NCBI GenBank assembly: GCA_029216955.1
Contig: JANAVB010003400.1
Location: 15,057,893-15,121,892 of the forward strand
Origin: Iris pallida
Lineage: Eukaryota > Streptophyta > Magnoliopsida > Asparagales > Iridaceae
Reading direction: 5' to 3'
Length of the DNA: 64,000 bases
A program made the position numbers and the translations under genes. Shown here piece after piece: positions 44,879 to 59,102 of this stretch. Within the stretch, counting starts at the first letter, position 1. Each line of letters opens with the position of its first letter. The notes under the pieces are model-generated. The model ran no database searches. It was not told where the DNA came from and worked only from the letters and a program-made list of their open reading frames with translations.

Positions 44879-47800
44879 TGTATTATAATTTGAGAAAAAC
44901 CCAACTTCCTTCTTCCTCTCTTCAATATCATTCAATTTTCTATTCAATACTTTCAACCATTTTGTTTGGTTTAAATTTTGACTGTTTCAATATTTATTTT
45001 GTATTCATTGGTATTTTATGGGCTTGTGCTTAATGACCAAAATGACTACATAACTAGCCATAAAACCCTATTAAAATTCATTGAATTTGTAGGAAGAGGG
45101 TTGCCTATATATGTATCCATATTGTTAGTATTGATATACTTGAGAAGAAAAATGGTAACCATGTGATTCCTCATCCTCCTTCTTTACAAACAGTATTCCT
45201 TCTTTCTTTTTCATTCCAATCTCTCATGCTCTAGGCAAGAGCTAAGTCAGGGCCAATCTCCCTGAGTTGTGTGCGACGACGAGATACCGGTAGAGGGGGA
45301 TTTACCACTAGGAGCATTCGGAAGTTGCACATAGACCCGAATCAACTCTTAGGGCAGTGCTTCGTGCATGACTTCCGGAGGTCGGTAACTTTAATTTGAC
45401 TTATTTTGTTTTCAGATTTTCAATAGAGAGAAGCAATATTTCTAACAATCTAAGAGTTGACTTACATGTTTTGTTTAATTGATCTTCAAAATTAGTATTC
45501 GGCTAGTGAAAGAAAAATTATGTAAGTTGTTGAATTGATCTCCACAATTTACATGATTAAACTAGTGTATCCAATATTTAAGATATATAATTGTTCTGGC
45601 ATGTTATAAGAAAGCTCTAACATATTTGTGTTAGTATGTATTTTCTTCTCAAAATTGTGATTTTCAGTTCATTGGAATTACCGAACAGTTCTATATGTTG
45701 TATATCTCGTTGTCCACATGAATGGTTATTTGTCTTTTCATAAATATTGTTGCATTTTACTTGCCGGTCGGATCTACTCTAGCTAAGTATATTAAATTTA
45801 TGTGTTGATAACAAATACTCTATATTCTCCATCTTGATCCTTAAATTGTACTTTCTTGATAGGGGATGATTTATAGAAAGAAATGTTATAAACATGCATT
45901 ACTTGTGCTGTATGTATGGAATATGTTATGTGATGCCGCAATATACATTTGTTTTATAAATTAGGCTTAATTGCACTTTGCTACCTCAACTATCCGCTTT
46001 TTCAACTTGATATCCTAAACTTTTTTGTAACAAGTTGATACCTCAACTATTATTTTTTTTCAACTTGATACCTAATTTTTCAAAAAATCCCAAAATGCCC
46101 TTATCCCTTCCCTCTTCCCTTCTCCCCTCCCCCCTCCCCCCTCCCCCCCTCCGGCCACCCTCACCCTCCCGCTCCGCCTCCCCTCCGGCCACCCCCCTAT
46201 CCCACAGTCCGGCCACCCCCCCCCCTCCCGCTTCCGGCGCCACCGCCGCGGCGGCGGCTGCGATGCTGCTGCTGCGGCGGCGGAGCTGGCTCCAGTCCTT
46301 TCTATCTGGACCCGGATCGAACTCTTCCCTCAACTCCTCTAGGATCAAACCTTCTATCTGGACCCGGATCTCGCTTCTCTGGTCCTGGAACTGGCTCCAG
46401 TCCTTTCTTGATTCATAGAAATCTAAGCTTATCAAGTTGGTAACGAGTGCCAAATCTCCCCATTGGCTCTCCATGACCATGTTCCTTCTTCCGTTTGTAT
46501 CCGCTCGTCTCCTGAATTTGTGGAGGCACCTCTACACAGGAATTGAGACTGGAAATTGATTGATCCTCTTCCTCGATCTCTACTGGGGATGCTGAAATCA
46601 CATTACAATGTTAGTAAGAATTACGTAACGAACACGAACATTAGTAGGCGATAAAACGGACTTACAATGGCTGCGAGCAGATGAATTTTCGTCAGGATAC
46701 AAGTCGAGGACCGAGACCGGACTGAGCTCGCACTCTTTCCATCCGGTGTCTCAGTCTAGCTCTCCTCGAGGACCCCCGACATCATGTCTCTTGCTTCTAA
46801 CCTCGGGGAAACAGTCAGACAGGCCTAACCTTCTGTAGTGCGGGGGAGCTGTGTCAGTCCAGCTCAGAGCTCTCTGACGACATCCCAATACCCGAGTTTG
46901 CTGGGGAGGCATGACCTCCAGGCCCTGCCTCTCTTCCTCCAGCCGAAACATCGGTCGTTCAGCCTCCAGCACGAGAACGCGCTTGAGATTGGGTAGGGGG
47001 GTTGGCCGGACGGGAGAGGGGGGTGGCCAGAGGGGAGGCGGAGCGGGAGGGAGGGGGTAGCCGGAGTGGGGGAGGGGGGTTGGGAGGAGGGGGGGTAATT
47101 TTAAGGTTTGAGCAGGGGTATTTTCGTCCCAAATATTTTTGGGTATCAACTTGTTACAAAAAAAAGTTTAGGGTATCAAGTTGAAAAAGCGGAATAGTTG
47201 AGGGTAGCAAAGTGCAATTAAGCCTATAAATTATCTAATTGCATTTAGATGATATTTAATCTAGGATTGTTATTATTGACATTATACTATAATATGTTCA
47301 TAAAATTGTAGACTCAGCATGTGATCTTGCTAGCATTATTTTTCTTGGTAATTGATCATAATTTTTGCAAACTTCATCAATCCTATAATTTTTGCAAACT
47401 TGTTCTGATGAATTGATTTTTTGAACCGGTAAATTGGTTTTGAACGCATGATTTATGTTACATTATAATTGATCCTTTAAATTTTGAAGGAGCAATTAGT
47501 AATAAAGTTGTGAAATAGATGTTTATAATGATAGCAATACTATGTGGATTGTGGTCTTATAAGTTTATGCTTTAGTATAATCTATCATTGTTGGAGACAT
47601 AATAATTCTATACATGCTGAAATTATTTGGCACAAAATTTTGATTTTGTAATGTTCATAAAGTTCTTTTAATGACATGTAAATATTTTTTCTTTATTAGT
47701 CTGAGCTAATATGTATAAATTGTTACCGCCAGCCGTAACAGCTACTTGATCTTATAAGTGGAATTTCAGAATTTCACAAGTAGTTGTTGGGTGTTTTTCC

Positions 47801-50800
47801 TCTTAGAATTTATTTTGCATTAGCGATTAAACCAAATTTATTTCTCAGGACCAAGTGTACCTAATCATATCTATGCATCATAAAATAAAAATGCATGCGA
47901 CACAGAATTAAGTTTTCTCCTATGTAAAATTTCTTGCTATCAGCTTGAAGAATTTTGATAATTGTTTATTTAGACTAAATATTACTATTTTCTGAATGGT
48001 GGAGTTATTCTCATGGTTGGAAAAATAAAAATTGTGGCCAAGATGCAACTCTTGGTTTGAAGTGTATACTACTTGCTTATTGTATACTGAACATTATAGA
48101 AATAATCCTATTGAATTGAAAAAATATTGCCAACTATCCATATTCTTCTAATTATTATGCTATTCGTTATGACATTTGTGATATTTTAATGTTGTAATTA
48201 ACATGTGTCATATGCATAAAGCCTAATAATGAGAAGATAAATGTGACAATTAAAGTGTGTGCATGGCTAGAGTTATATTTGGTTTTATTGTCTCTTATGA
48301 AATTAATTGGTATCTTATATTTAATTTTTAATTTTTGGTTGATACTAACAATTAGTAATGGTCTAAATGATATAAATCAATATATGGCTTTTTTTTTCTA
48401 CCACCTGCTTTTTCAGTAGATAATATTTGTATTCAGACACCCATATAGAAATACAACACATACATATACATGCTTATATGAAATGTTGGGAGCTATCATT
48501 CTTATGTTCTCCCTCTTTTGTGAATCGTTAAATAATCCTTCCCCCATACTAATGGTTAACATGATACATTATGTCATAAATATGTTGTCTACTATGTTTT
48601 ACATGTTGTTTTGACGTAGAAAATAAATGTTAATATGTTTACAAACCATTAGATATATCAGTAATGAATGACATATCAGTTATTCTTGTATCTTTCATCT
48701 CTACTAATGGAGAACTCCTAAATCTCAACATTCAGCTCTAAAGTTTGGTCAAAAAATGTTTTTTCACTAAAGGATTCTTGCAATTCCAACTGTTGTGAAA
48801 CATTGTTGTCATTTCTTGACTTGGGGAACATAATATGTTTAGACCGGTCTGAATGGCATGATATGATATATGTTCCTTTATAGAATTTGTGGAGTAATAG
48901 TTCAAATTTTATTTCTATATCTATTAGTTTCATTTATTATTTTTTTTGTCTAACAAAAAATATTATTTTATTTTATTATCCTGACATTTCTATAGATAAT
49001 ATCAGCGACAATAAACATATTCATCTTTTACTGGTTATATCTAGTCACTGTCATTGGCTAGAATACAACAATAACTTAACATCCTAACCCTTGGTGGATA
49101 TTTGATTGGACTTTTATTGTTAGGTAGAGCACTTTGTACAAACAGAAAAATCTCCCTTTCATAGTCCACTATTTAACACAATACACCATTTACATTTTGT
49201 CAAATATAAAAATATATGTTATTTTTCAAATCTTGCATATTAAAACTTTGTAAAATCATTGTTAAAAAAGTTTGTGCATAGTTTCAGGTATATATTTCTT
49301 ATTAATATACAAACTAACCTCTATTCTCTTGAAGGTAGAATCCTTAGAGATATTTTAATTTTGAAAAAGAGCAACATATTATCGGTGACGGTAATAAAAA
49401 TTTGTCTGTACTCACTCATTCTTAACAAGATCATTGTAAAGTTATTTTTCCAAATCAGAAGCATTAAAGATTGTGACTTGTTAGTCCATCTCAAACATGT
49501 CAAGGGTGAGGTGAGAATAATAGAAATATCTAAAATGATGAAAAGTGACATCTTCTGAAGTGTTATTGGTAAGCCAAAATCAAGAGGTACAAAATTGTTC
49601 CGATCACGTAGAAAAGTAATTTTTCACATTTACAATTTACATATTCTATTCATTTTTATTATTAAATTTAATTGGAGAAATATATTGTTGAAATCTATAA
49701 GTCAATTATCTTGGTTTATACATATAGTTATGTATATTGTATAAAAGTGATATTCTTCACATGTTAGTTTTACATGTTTGAACCTTAAATGACTTTATTA
49801 TCACAATATTAGAATTTTTAGTCAAAAAAAATCACAATATTGTTCTGTCACAATATTTAGACAAACTTTATTGTTGCGTATATTTCATAACGCTATAATT
49901 CTTTGATTCATTCAAACAATTTTGTCACAAGAAAATATTTAGTGAAATTACAAATTCTTTTAAATCTAAAGTTTTAAAAGTTAAGATCAGTTTGGGTACA
50001 AACCGAAAGGGTCCTTCTATCAACCGGACGTAAATAGCTCTAAGCGACACGGTATTTAATCGTTCCCCTGTGGACCTCCGCTAGCTGGGAACCGGCCCCT
50101 ACAACTAACCAAAGTTGATCAAAACTTGATAAACTAAAGATTTGATAAAGTCAATTAGCAAAAACTTAAACTATTATTATATTACCTTAGACTATTATTT
50201 TTGTAAAAATGACTTGTAAAAATAAATCTTTAGAGCCAAGGCTGAAAGTTACTGTATCTTACTTTAAGGGATGATAGAGTCAGATGAGTTTTTGCTCACA
50301 GTCCTAATGTTTATATCAACAATTAGTGAAATCACATACTTGTTAAATAATTGTGATGTCATAAAATCTGATTTAGGAAATAACTAAATCAGTCAAACCA
50401 GTTCCAGAATATTTTTAAAGGATATTCTAGCTATAAAATTGTATCATATTAGATACTCTTATGTTATAGAAAATCATGTTAATACAAATTTGGTAACTGA
50501 CTCATATGACATCTAATCCATCTATAGATTTTTTTTTCTCTATGAGGAGTTGTCATCTCTTTATTTTATGTAAGAATCATAGCTAAAGAGTATTATATAC
50601 TCAGAAATATTAGCTTCAGTTACATCTTGTACTGAAGCTGTATGGCTCAGACATTTTATACTTTACATGATCAACATATTTCTATACCTGTCATTTATTT
50701 TAAAATTATGCTAAATGCATGACCTTGTGAATTCTAAAATGAATAGATACCTGCAGCTGTGTTTTAAGACATTAAAAGAGCTTAAAAAGCAAAATTGTAG

Positions 50801-52113
50801 TTCTTGACTATAAAGTCATAAAAGAACTTTACAGATCTCTTGACGAAGAGTGTTTACTCTTGACGAATAGTTTGTCTAGAAAATTAATCCTATATCATCG
50901 AGGGGGATGGGGTTAAGCCATAAGTCACCAGCAGTGGCAACCCAACCAAGTCTGACTGGAGATCCCAAGAAGCCGGTTCAATGGGTAGGAACAAGCTGGA
51001 CTAAGGTGACTATTATGGAACAGTAACCTTGAGATTAAATTCTCTTAAACTAATGCCAAAGAGGTCGTACGATGTTGTACATGGATACCCCATCCCTATG
51101 GTGACAGTGTTCCGGTGTGATTTGGTTAGGATTTTTAAACTCTTAATAGGTCCAAGCATGATTATGCAAGGTTGACTCTAATCACCAACTCTTTGAGGAC
51201 TTACCTATGAGAGGTCGTGAAGGCCGCGACTATGGGACAGGGCGATCCAAGACATCTCTCATGAATATGAAAAAAGTGCACATGATCAATCTAACGCGCC
51301 ACCCGATAGACCCAAGTACCTCTTGCGTACTATGTGTCCTATTTTATGAATCTGGTTCAAGAAGTCTGATTCAAGGCGTAGTCCATCAAGCACTTCTTCA
51401 GATAAAGACAATAATCACTAAGTGAGATTCAAGGCTATAGGTCATCTCATCTATGCATAGTATATAATTGTCCAGAACTCTCAATTTTTTCTCCTCCTTT
51501 CTGCTGTTTCGGAACTTGGTTTTTGGGGGAGATTGTTGTATAATTTGAGAAAAACCAACTTCCTTCTTCCTCTCTTCAATATCACTCAATTTTCTATTCA
51601 ATACTTTCAACCATTTTGTTTTGTTTAAATTTTGACCGTTTCAATATTTATTTTGTATTCATTGGTATTTTATGGACTTGTGCTTAATGACCAAATGACT
51701 ACATAACTAGCCATAAAATTCTATTAAAATTCATTAAATTTGTAGGAAGAGGGGTTGCCTATATATGCAACTATCCATATTGTTAGTATTGATATACTTG
51801 AGAAGAAAAAATGGTAACCATGTGATTCCTCATCCTCCTCCTTCACAAACATGTATTCCTTCTTTCTTTCCATTCCAATCTTTCTGCTCTGGGCAAGAGC
51901 TAAGTCAAGGTCAATCTCCCTGAGTTGTGTGCGACGACAGGATACCGGTAGAGCGGAGGTTTTACCACTAGGAGCATTCGGAACAAGTCTGCACATAAAC
52001 CCGAGTCAACTCTTAGGGCAGTGCTTCGTGCATGACTTCCCCGGAGGCCGGTAACTTTAATTTGGCTTATTTTGTTTTCAGGTTTTCAATAGAGAGAAGC
52101 AATATTTCTAACA
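44879..52113 (+). mobile_element. 7.3-kb LTR element, unit B
   Basis: Copy of 24303-31614 with the same GAAAG flanks and LTR ends, 77 bases shorter through many small deletions. Shared LTR-to-LTR differences show the insertion is older than the tandem duplication. Confidence 0.9.
45964..47224 (-). mobile_element. Mutator-like element with gene fragment, unit B
   Basis: Copy of 25409-26687. The 9-bp TATAAATTA flanks are retained. Small deletions join two frames that are separate in unit A, giving a longer open stretch at 46751-47149. This shows how readily indels alter open frames here. Confidence 0.88.
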
Positions 52114-52131
52114 GAAAGTTATTGAATTTAC

Positions 52132-52748
52132 CGAACAAATGATCTTCCAAGCTCCCCTGGGGCATGTACTCGTAAACCAAGAGCCTCTCGTCCCCCTCGG
52201 CAAGTACCCGTGCAAGTTTACAAGATTGGGATGGCGCAGCATGATCAGCATCAGGACCTCCACCAAAAACTCCTTGCTCCCCTGAATCCCTTCCCTATTC
52301 AGCTGCTTAATCGCCACGACCTACAAAACAACGAGTCCCAAAACCACCCTCATTCGTAATAATCAGAAGACAGGACGAAGAACGATTTTCGAAGCTAGGA
52401 TCGAGATTTTGCCTGTCCCGAGTAGAGGCGCCCCTTGTAGACTCTTCCGAAGCCGCCCTCACCAATGAGATTGGACTCCTTGAAGTTCCTGGTGGCGGCC
52501 GCGAGGTCCCGGAAGTAGAAGGCCTGCGCGCAGTTGTTAGGAGACGGCTTCTTCCTTTGCTCTGCACCCAAAAAAACCTTAAATTTCTCGAAATGACGAA
52601 CAAAGACTCGAAATTTAGGACAATGCGGAGTACCGGTCGACGAACTGGGGAGGGCTCGGTGGCTGGATCCGGCGGCGATGCTGTCCTCGATCCGGCTGCT
52701 CGTGGTCTCCTTCCGCCGTCGCGGCTGGAAGCAGGAGAAGCAGCCCAT
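52132..52748 (-). pseudogene. Kinase 5' fragment (exons 1-3), unit B
   Basis: Exon 1 (52748-52634) and exon 2 (52561-52413) match unit A. Exon 3 (52320-52132) is 189 rather than 190 bases: GGCGCAG became GGCAAG near 52199-52204, shifting the frame in the GYCAEGDE segment. Exons 4 and 5 are absent from the repeat unit, so this copy alone encodes only an N-lobe. Transcription would run left into unit A. The frameshift may be a consensus error. Confidence 0.85.
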
Positions 52749-52914
52749 CGGTCGGAACTTCCCCCAAATTTGATGGAGTGAAACCCTAATCCTAAGAAGC
52801 AAAGATTGGAACTTTACTACACCCTCCCGCCTCCAGATGGTGTGAGAAGAAAGATACTTGGGGGTTTTTAATTTGGTTCGTGATATTGACGCGGCTTACT
52901 GCTTATGGAAGCCG

Positions 52915-52949
<35 letters not shown>

Positions 52950-53100
52950 TTCTCTGTCCTCTGCTCGTGGAATTCTAGAGAGAGAAATGGTTCTTCTTCT
53001 TCTTCTCTCCATTACACTCTCTATCTAGAACTCAGGCTCTTTACCGTGGCACAATTAATGGAGTGATAGCGATGGGTCCTTTCCTTAATTTTTGCATATA
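52749..53100 (-). promoter_or_regulatory. Duplicated kinase promoter region with GA repeat, unit B
   Basis: Copy of the unit A 5' flank, including the CT/GA repeat at about 52918-52945. If active it would be an alternative promoter about 20.5 kb upstream of the unit A start. Confidence 0.5.
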
Positions 53101-53799
53101 GGTTCCTTGAATTAAAGGCTAATTTATACTAAAATATTCTAAACTTTTACTTTGGTACCCTAACTAAACTTTGATTATGTTTACTTTCCTATCCTGAACA
53201 ATGATTAACTAATAACCGTTAACTGGCCTGGTTAGAAGACAAAATTGCCCCCCTCCCCTTTATAGTGCTCATAAGAAACAATTTATCATTTACAATAAAG
53301 AGGAAGAAAATAAAAAATCAATGAAAAAACTCTTTATTTTTTCCCCAAAAATTAGCATTAGTGTTTGTTAACTCCTACTATGTACTTTATATAGTCAGAA
53401 AAATATAAATAAATGATCTGACCGGGACCGAGGCTTGAACTTGATTCAATGTACTCAAGACAATATCCGTCCCACACTGGTGCTTACGGTTTAATGGCGA
53501 TTAGTCTCCCAAGATACAGTAGTTCTTTTCATTCGGTAGTAGCACTTCACACCGCTGGAACTGGACGAAGCATGTATGTAGTCTTTCTCTCTCTCTTTGT
53601 TGGACTTAGTGCTTGATGTATGAATTGAGTGAATTGGATTACTCGAACACTATAATTTTATAAACGACAAAGAGACACAATGTGAGTAGACACAATGTTT
53701 GGAAGGGACACGCCTTTCCAATAGATAGATTCATTGCAAATTGGACACACCTATTGAAACTTTAATAAAAATATTTTTATTTTATTTTCAAGTCAAATA

Positions 53800-55463
53800 T
53801 ACATCCACTTTTCCAACAATTCCCACATGAATGAATATTTGACTGTTCATAATACAAACAAAATACAGACACAATGCAGACATAGAGAGTGAGATCATTT
53901 GAAAAGTTATTGTATTAGGATAGGTAGCTTTCGGCCTTGAACCTTCCCTTGTGAATATTTATCGAGTCTACTAGTTATCCAGTGAACATGATGTCTTGAA
54001 CTGTTTGTTGTCACACTGCTTTTGATATATTGACTATAATTAACCTCTGTACTGTTTTAGCTCTATTAATCTACAGGAATAAACAAGTCATTAGAGAGAG
54101 AAGGAAAGACAATCCGAACATCTATAAGAATAAACAAGTCTTTCGAAGTAAGAAGAAAAGATGATTCCAACACTTACAACAGCAGACCCTTATCGCACTC
54201 AACAAGACATTTGACAAAGCAAAATAATTCAAGCCATTCGTGGATTTTGAGATTCATTGCTGACGCACTTGATTGTTGGATTGCCATTCCCGCACCGTCA
54301 GGCAAGATACCTTGCCACCTTACTCTGTGATTTGCTTTATCTTATTTTCAGTTATTTATATTCAGCATTACTTATCTGTTGTTAGTATTATATCACTGTG
54401 CGTCCAAGTCACACTTGGGTGTAAGCGACTGTATCGGTCGTTTTACTTGCTTTCATACTATTTTCTTACATTGATTTAGCTTAGTGACCACACATTGATG
54501 ATGATGTATTGGTATATCTCATACGACCTTGACACATGCTTTATCACATGTTGTGAGTCACATGTAGGACACGTACTCGCGTAGTCGGCTGGCCACCGAT
54601 ACGTCTGAGACATGCGACAGATAGGAGTAACTGCCAATAGAATTGCATGTTAGTAGACTTGGCGGTTATTAGAGGTTCATATTAGTTATGGAGATGACGA
54701 TACTAGGCATTGGGTAAGGAGAACAATACCTGACGTATGGGCTTCTTTTGTACTTCCTTGATTACCTGTGCGCTCCACCGGAGACGCAGGCTCCAGGTGT
54801 CCTCTGACGTTTTCCAGAGCATTATTGACGTACCCTCTTGCACATGATGCCCTCTGACGATCTTCGGATGTTACGGACGTAGGCCCCTCGTGCCCTATAC
54901 GGGAACTATACCGATCCCATCTACAGCCAGGGCTCATGCGTCGAAGGATTGTATCTCAAACTGCATGTTCACAATAGAACGGTTAGGGTCCCTATTGCAT
55001 GCACCTTTTCTTTTATTTATATTATCACAAATTATATGGCATGTCTTATGTATCTTGTTACGTCCCTCTGAGGACCTGATGATCTCTCTAGGTGTGTGAT
55101 TTTATGTCTATTTGCAGGTGCTCTAGCCTAGGACCATGATCTACTCTATTTCTTCGAGGATGATTGCTCTTGGTTCGCCTTTGCTCGCTCAAAAATTCCT
55201 TTCATTATTATGTATTCCTTCTCATTAAATTGGTTGGTAGTGGATTTGTCTCCGCCCAACGTCTTGTATAAAATAATAATTCATGAGTTGATTTATATCA
55301 TTATTTTTTTTGATTTTATGGATGAGATTTAGTTACCATGGTTTACTGCATTTTACAGCTTATGTATACATACAAGGATTCCACATATTGGAGTATACTC
55401 GTATATATGTAGCTGGCATGTCTACGTATTCGGTCCTAAGTATTTTGGGTCTGGGGCGTTACA
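53800..55463 (+). mobile_element. Possible Gypsy-type LTR end, unit B
   Basis: Copy of 33301-34931, ending CTGGGGCGTTACA. It is slightly longer than unit A because unit A lacks scattered bases. Confidence 0.35.
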
Positions 55464-56682
55464 TTTTTTTGTGGTGGCCCATGTAGGTCGAGTTTATCAC
55501 TTCGGTTACGTTACTATGCCGATGTGAGCCTGCATATAGTATTAGGATATAGGAATCTCATCCACAAGCTTGAATCTCCTCCTTTGATATCCAATTTCGA
55601 ACCCTCGGTTGACTACCTTGATTTTCTCCTGCTTGATTTCTTTCCCACCGTGAAACGTATCTTTTCCCTTCGTGCTTGATATAGAGGTTAGGAAGTTGAA
55701 TAATACTAGTTATACGTGTTATATTGCTCAATCACCCTAGTAGTTGACTCATATAAGTTGGGTAGTATGCCTCGCGGCCTACCACTTCGTGTCCTTGTAA
55801 CCTATTAATGAAGTGTAACTGGGTGGCAATGAATATATGCTAGTGTAGGAAGATATGTTTGCCTAGAATATAGAGTTTTAGTAGCCCATACTCTATTGGT
55901 CAACCATGGCCTGATACAAGAGCCAGTAGAACGACTGTATAAATAGGAACACTGTACAAGACTTAGACCTTTGTGAAACTTGAACTATTTATTACTGTTT
56001 TCTTCATTATCTCCCGTACTTATACTTTGCACTATCATGAATGATGTCGCTATTTATAGCCTAGTTTTACAAGCTTATTATTTATCGAGTTTGTTCAGGA
56101 CATATGTATACTGGGGACGCCCATTAACATATTGTCTAATCAGAATCAGCGTATTATGGTCTGATCAACCTTGGTGCACTTGGTTCGCTCTTCATATGAT
56201 TATCCCACGTGGATTGAGATATAGATGTCTTTAGGATCTCATCCGCACTACCCTGAGAACTCGCTCTGAATTACTTAATTGCCCTTGGAAACCCGTATTC
56301 GCATTTGATTCTCTTTCTCTTGAACTCCTTATTGTTTGACATCGTTACTTACTGCGGAAACAAATGCTCGTGTTTGAGGGAAGATAGATACATAATGTTT
56401 CCCTTGGTTCCCATACCATGAAAAGCTATATATACACAAGTGTAGCAACAATCGGCCAAGCCATATGACTACAACTTTGCTTGAGGTACTTGTCCTCCCC
56501 TCGACCCCGGAACTAATAACGTGACCTTCTAGTCATTAGAATTTGAGAATGAGTAGGATCTTACCCTTGGTCAAGACACTAACCTAGGAGACTATCTAAT
56601 CTCAAGAAACCAATTATTGTGAGTCTCTAATTATTCATCTTGATTCTTGCTTTAACTATAAACCCGTATGCCTTAACCCGAC

Positions 56683-58440
56683 TGTAAAACCCCTAAATTT
56701 CTACTATTTTTTTTATTAAATTTGGTACTGATTTAAAATTTTGTATTGTACGTCGCGTAGTCGTATTGTACGTCGTGCACGAAATTTTATTTTTCGTAAT
56801 TGCTCGACGAGTGCGAATATGTGCGAGCGTACATATTTTTAGAAAAATATTTTTTTCCTATTTTTATAGTTTCAAGATAATATATATAATAATTATTTTT
56901 TTAGCTATCAAAATTTCTAAATATATGAGTTATTTATGAAAAGCCTTTTTTAGACAGTTATAATAAATAATATTCTTATAAAATGGTATACTAGAAAAGT
57001 ATATATTTGTAAATATTATTTGTGCATACATATATATTTCGTAATTATTTATTAGCTTATTTTTAAATAATAATGTAATTTTTGAAATTATTATTATTAT
57101 TAGTATTTTTGGAAAACATATTTTAAAATTATTGTGGCAATTTAAATCTTGATTTGATTTTTTTTTTATTTAAATAGATTAAATTAATATCTATATTTGG
57201 AATTTGAGTTATCTTATTTGATTTTAAACTAAAGGATGGAAATTTATTTGATTTAAATTGATTTCGATTGGATTTGATTGAATTAATTTATTTAAATTAA
57301 TATGGTATTTATCTATGGGATTTTAAATCAATTCTAATCCTTATCCAACTGGGAATTCTCACATCCTATAAATAGGCAGGCACTCCTCCATAAATTTTTT
57401 ACATCCACAAAAAATTCTTCTACCATAAACGTGCAGTGCATCGTGTCCGTGTCTGTGTCCCATCCACTACCAATTTTCCTTTACAAATACATCAACCCCT
57501 TCGTGTCCGACATGCCGGACACAAACCCCAACACGAACCAAAATTTCCAAATCTAAACCTAACCCGGCCATCCCCTGGCTGTCACATCTTCCTCGGCTCG
57601 ACTATCACCACCAGCAAACCCACCCCAGCCTACTGTCCAGCCCCGACCAGCCACCATCTGCTCGTTGCCCCGACGAGCCCTTCCACCGCACCCAAATCCG
57701 GCCAGCCTCACCCAATCACCACCGTACACCCAAACCCAGCCTCCTATCCGATCAGAGCCACACCACCACGACCCTCGTCATCTCCGCCACCCGGCCACCC
57801 ATAAACCCGGCGACCAACCTCTCAACCTCAGCCACCCTTCACCGCCACCAAATCCAAACACCAAACAACAAGAAAAATATAGAGCCCTCACCTTCTCCGG
57901 CGTCGCTCCGCCTTGGCGCCGCCTCTGGCACCATGGTCCGCTCGCCCGTCCAGTCCGGCGAACCACCGCGTCCAGCCCGACGAACCACCGCGTCCAGCCC
58001 GGCGAACCACCGCCTCGTGTCCCCCTCCCCATTCCTCCGCCTTCGTCTAAGCCTCCGCCCCGCCTCGCCGACCTCAGCCTCCCGCTCCTTCCCTCTTCCG
58101 ACCTCCCGTACCCAAATAACCCTCCGTCGCGGCATGCCGGCGCTGCAAGCCGCTCCCCTCCGCTTTGACCGCCGCCGGCGCTAGCCCTAGCCAGCCATCG
58201 CCGAGCCGCTTCTAGCTCCGTCCTCGTCCCGCGTGACCCGACCGCGCCTTCCCTCTTTCCCTTCTCCTCCGCGCCGGCGACCATCCGAGCGCCGGCGACT
58301 TTCCCGACGACCCCTCTCTCCCTTTTCGCTTTCACTCTTCTCCTCTCTCTCTCGCTCACTTTCTCAAACCTCTCCCCTCTCCTTTAATTCGTGTCCAAAA
58401 GTCTGCTCTTCTTCAGAGGAGAGCACCTGCTGCTGATGGT
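56683..58440 (+). mobile_element. Gypsy-type LTR fragment with GC-rich leader, unit B
   Basis: Copy of 36133-37880, with TATA box at 57367-57376. The Pro-rich open frames differ from those of unit A because of indels, which argues against a conserved protein. Confidence 0.5.
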
Positions 58441-58729
58441 ATATGTTATTATAAATATTATTATTTAGTATATTAAAAAATGTAAACTTTAATATATGTG
58501 TAAGTTTATTTATAGTATATATAAGTATTCGCAAAATAGATTAATATTATATTTATTATTAGTATTGGTATATTTTTATTATTATTATTTAATTACTGTT
58601 ATTAATATTAATTATAATGGTATTTGTTAGTAATTATCATTATTATTTTCATTGGTTCCAATAATACCTATATTGTTATTTTGTTCTCAATGTATTGAAA
58701 TATATCTAATATATTGTATTATTTAGTAT

Positions 58730-59102
58730 CTTAATTACGTCGTTTTTTTTTGGGTCTAAAAAGATTTTCTTCATACTCACCCAAAAATACTTTTGTTTGC
58801 AAAAACAAAAGTTGATCTTTATTTCACAAACTTTGTAATAAGATTACAATTTGAATTCTGGAAAAGTACAACTTTAGGAATCCGATCTAAAGACGATCGC
58901 TTTATCCCTTGGACGATGTAAACTTTGAAGACGATAGCCTCTGAAGTTGAAGGCGGTAGCCTCTGAAGAATGCAGCAGCACTTGGACAAGAACTCCTGAT
59001 CTCTGGTGACAATAATGATCTGATCTCCTTAATGAAGGACTTGAAACTCTATTTATAGAGTTCTGGAAATAACTAATTTTTAGTTATTCTGGATTGTGCA
59101 GG
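58730..59102 (-). mobile_element. Minus-strand LTR-like promoter module, unit B
   Basis: Copy of 38158-38530 with the CTCTATTTATAGAG palindrome kept. It abuts the start of unit C. Confidence 0.4.

Larger units (their letters stand above)
38531..59102. repeat. Tandem repeat unit B (20,572 bp)
   Basis: Complete second copy. The offset to unit A falls from 20,578 at the left border to 20,498 at kinase exon 1, despite a poly-G gain of about 45. It then climbs back to 20,572 at the right border. Substitutions are rare. Landmarks such as target duplications, LTR ends and exon borders are all preserved. Confidence 0.93.
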
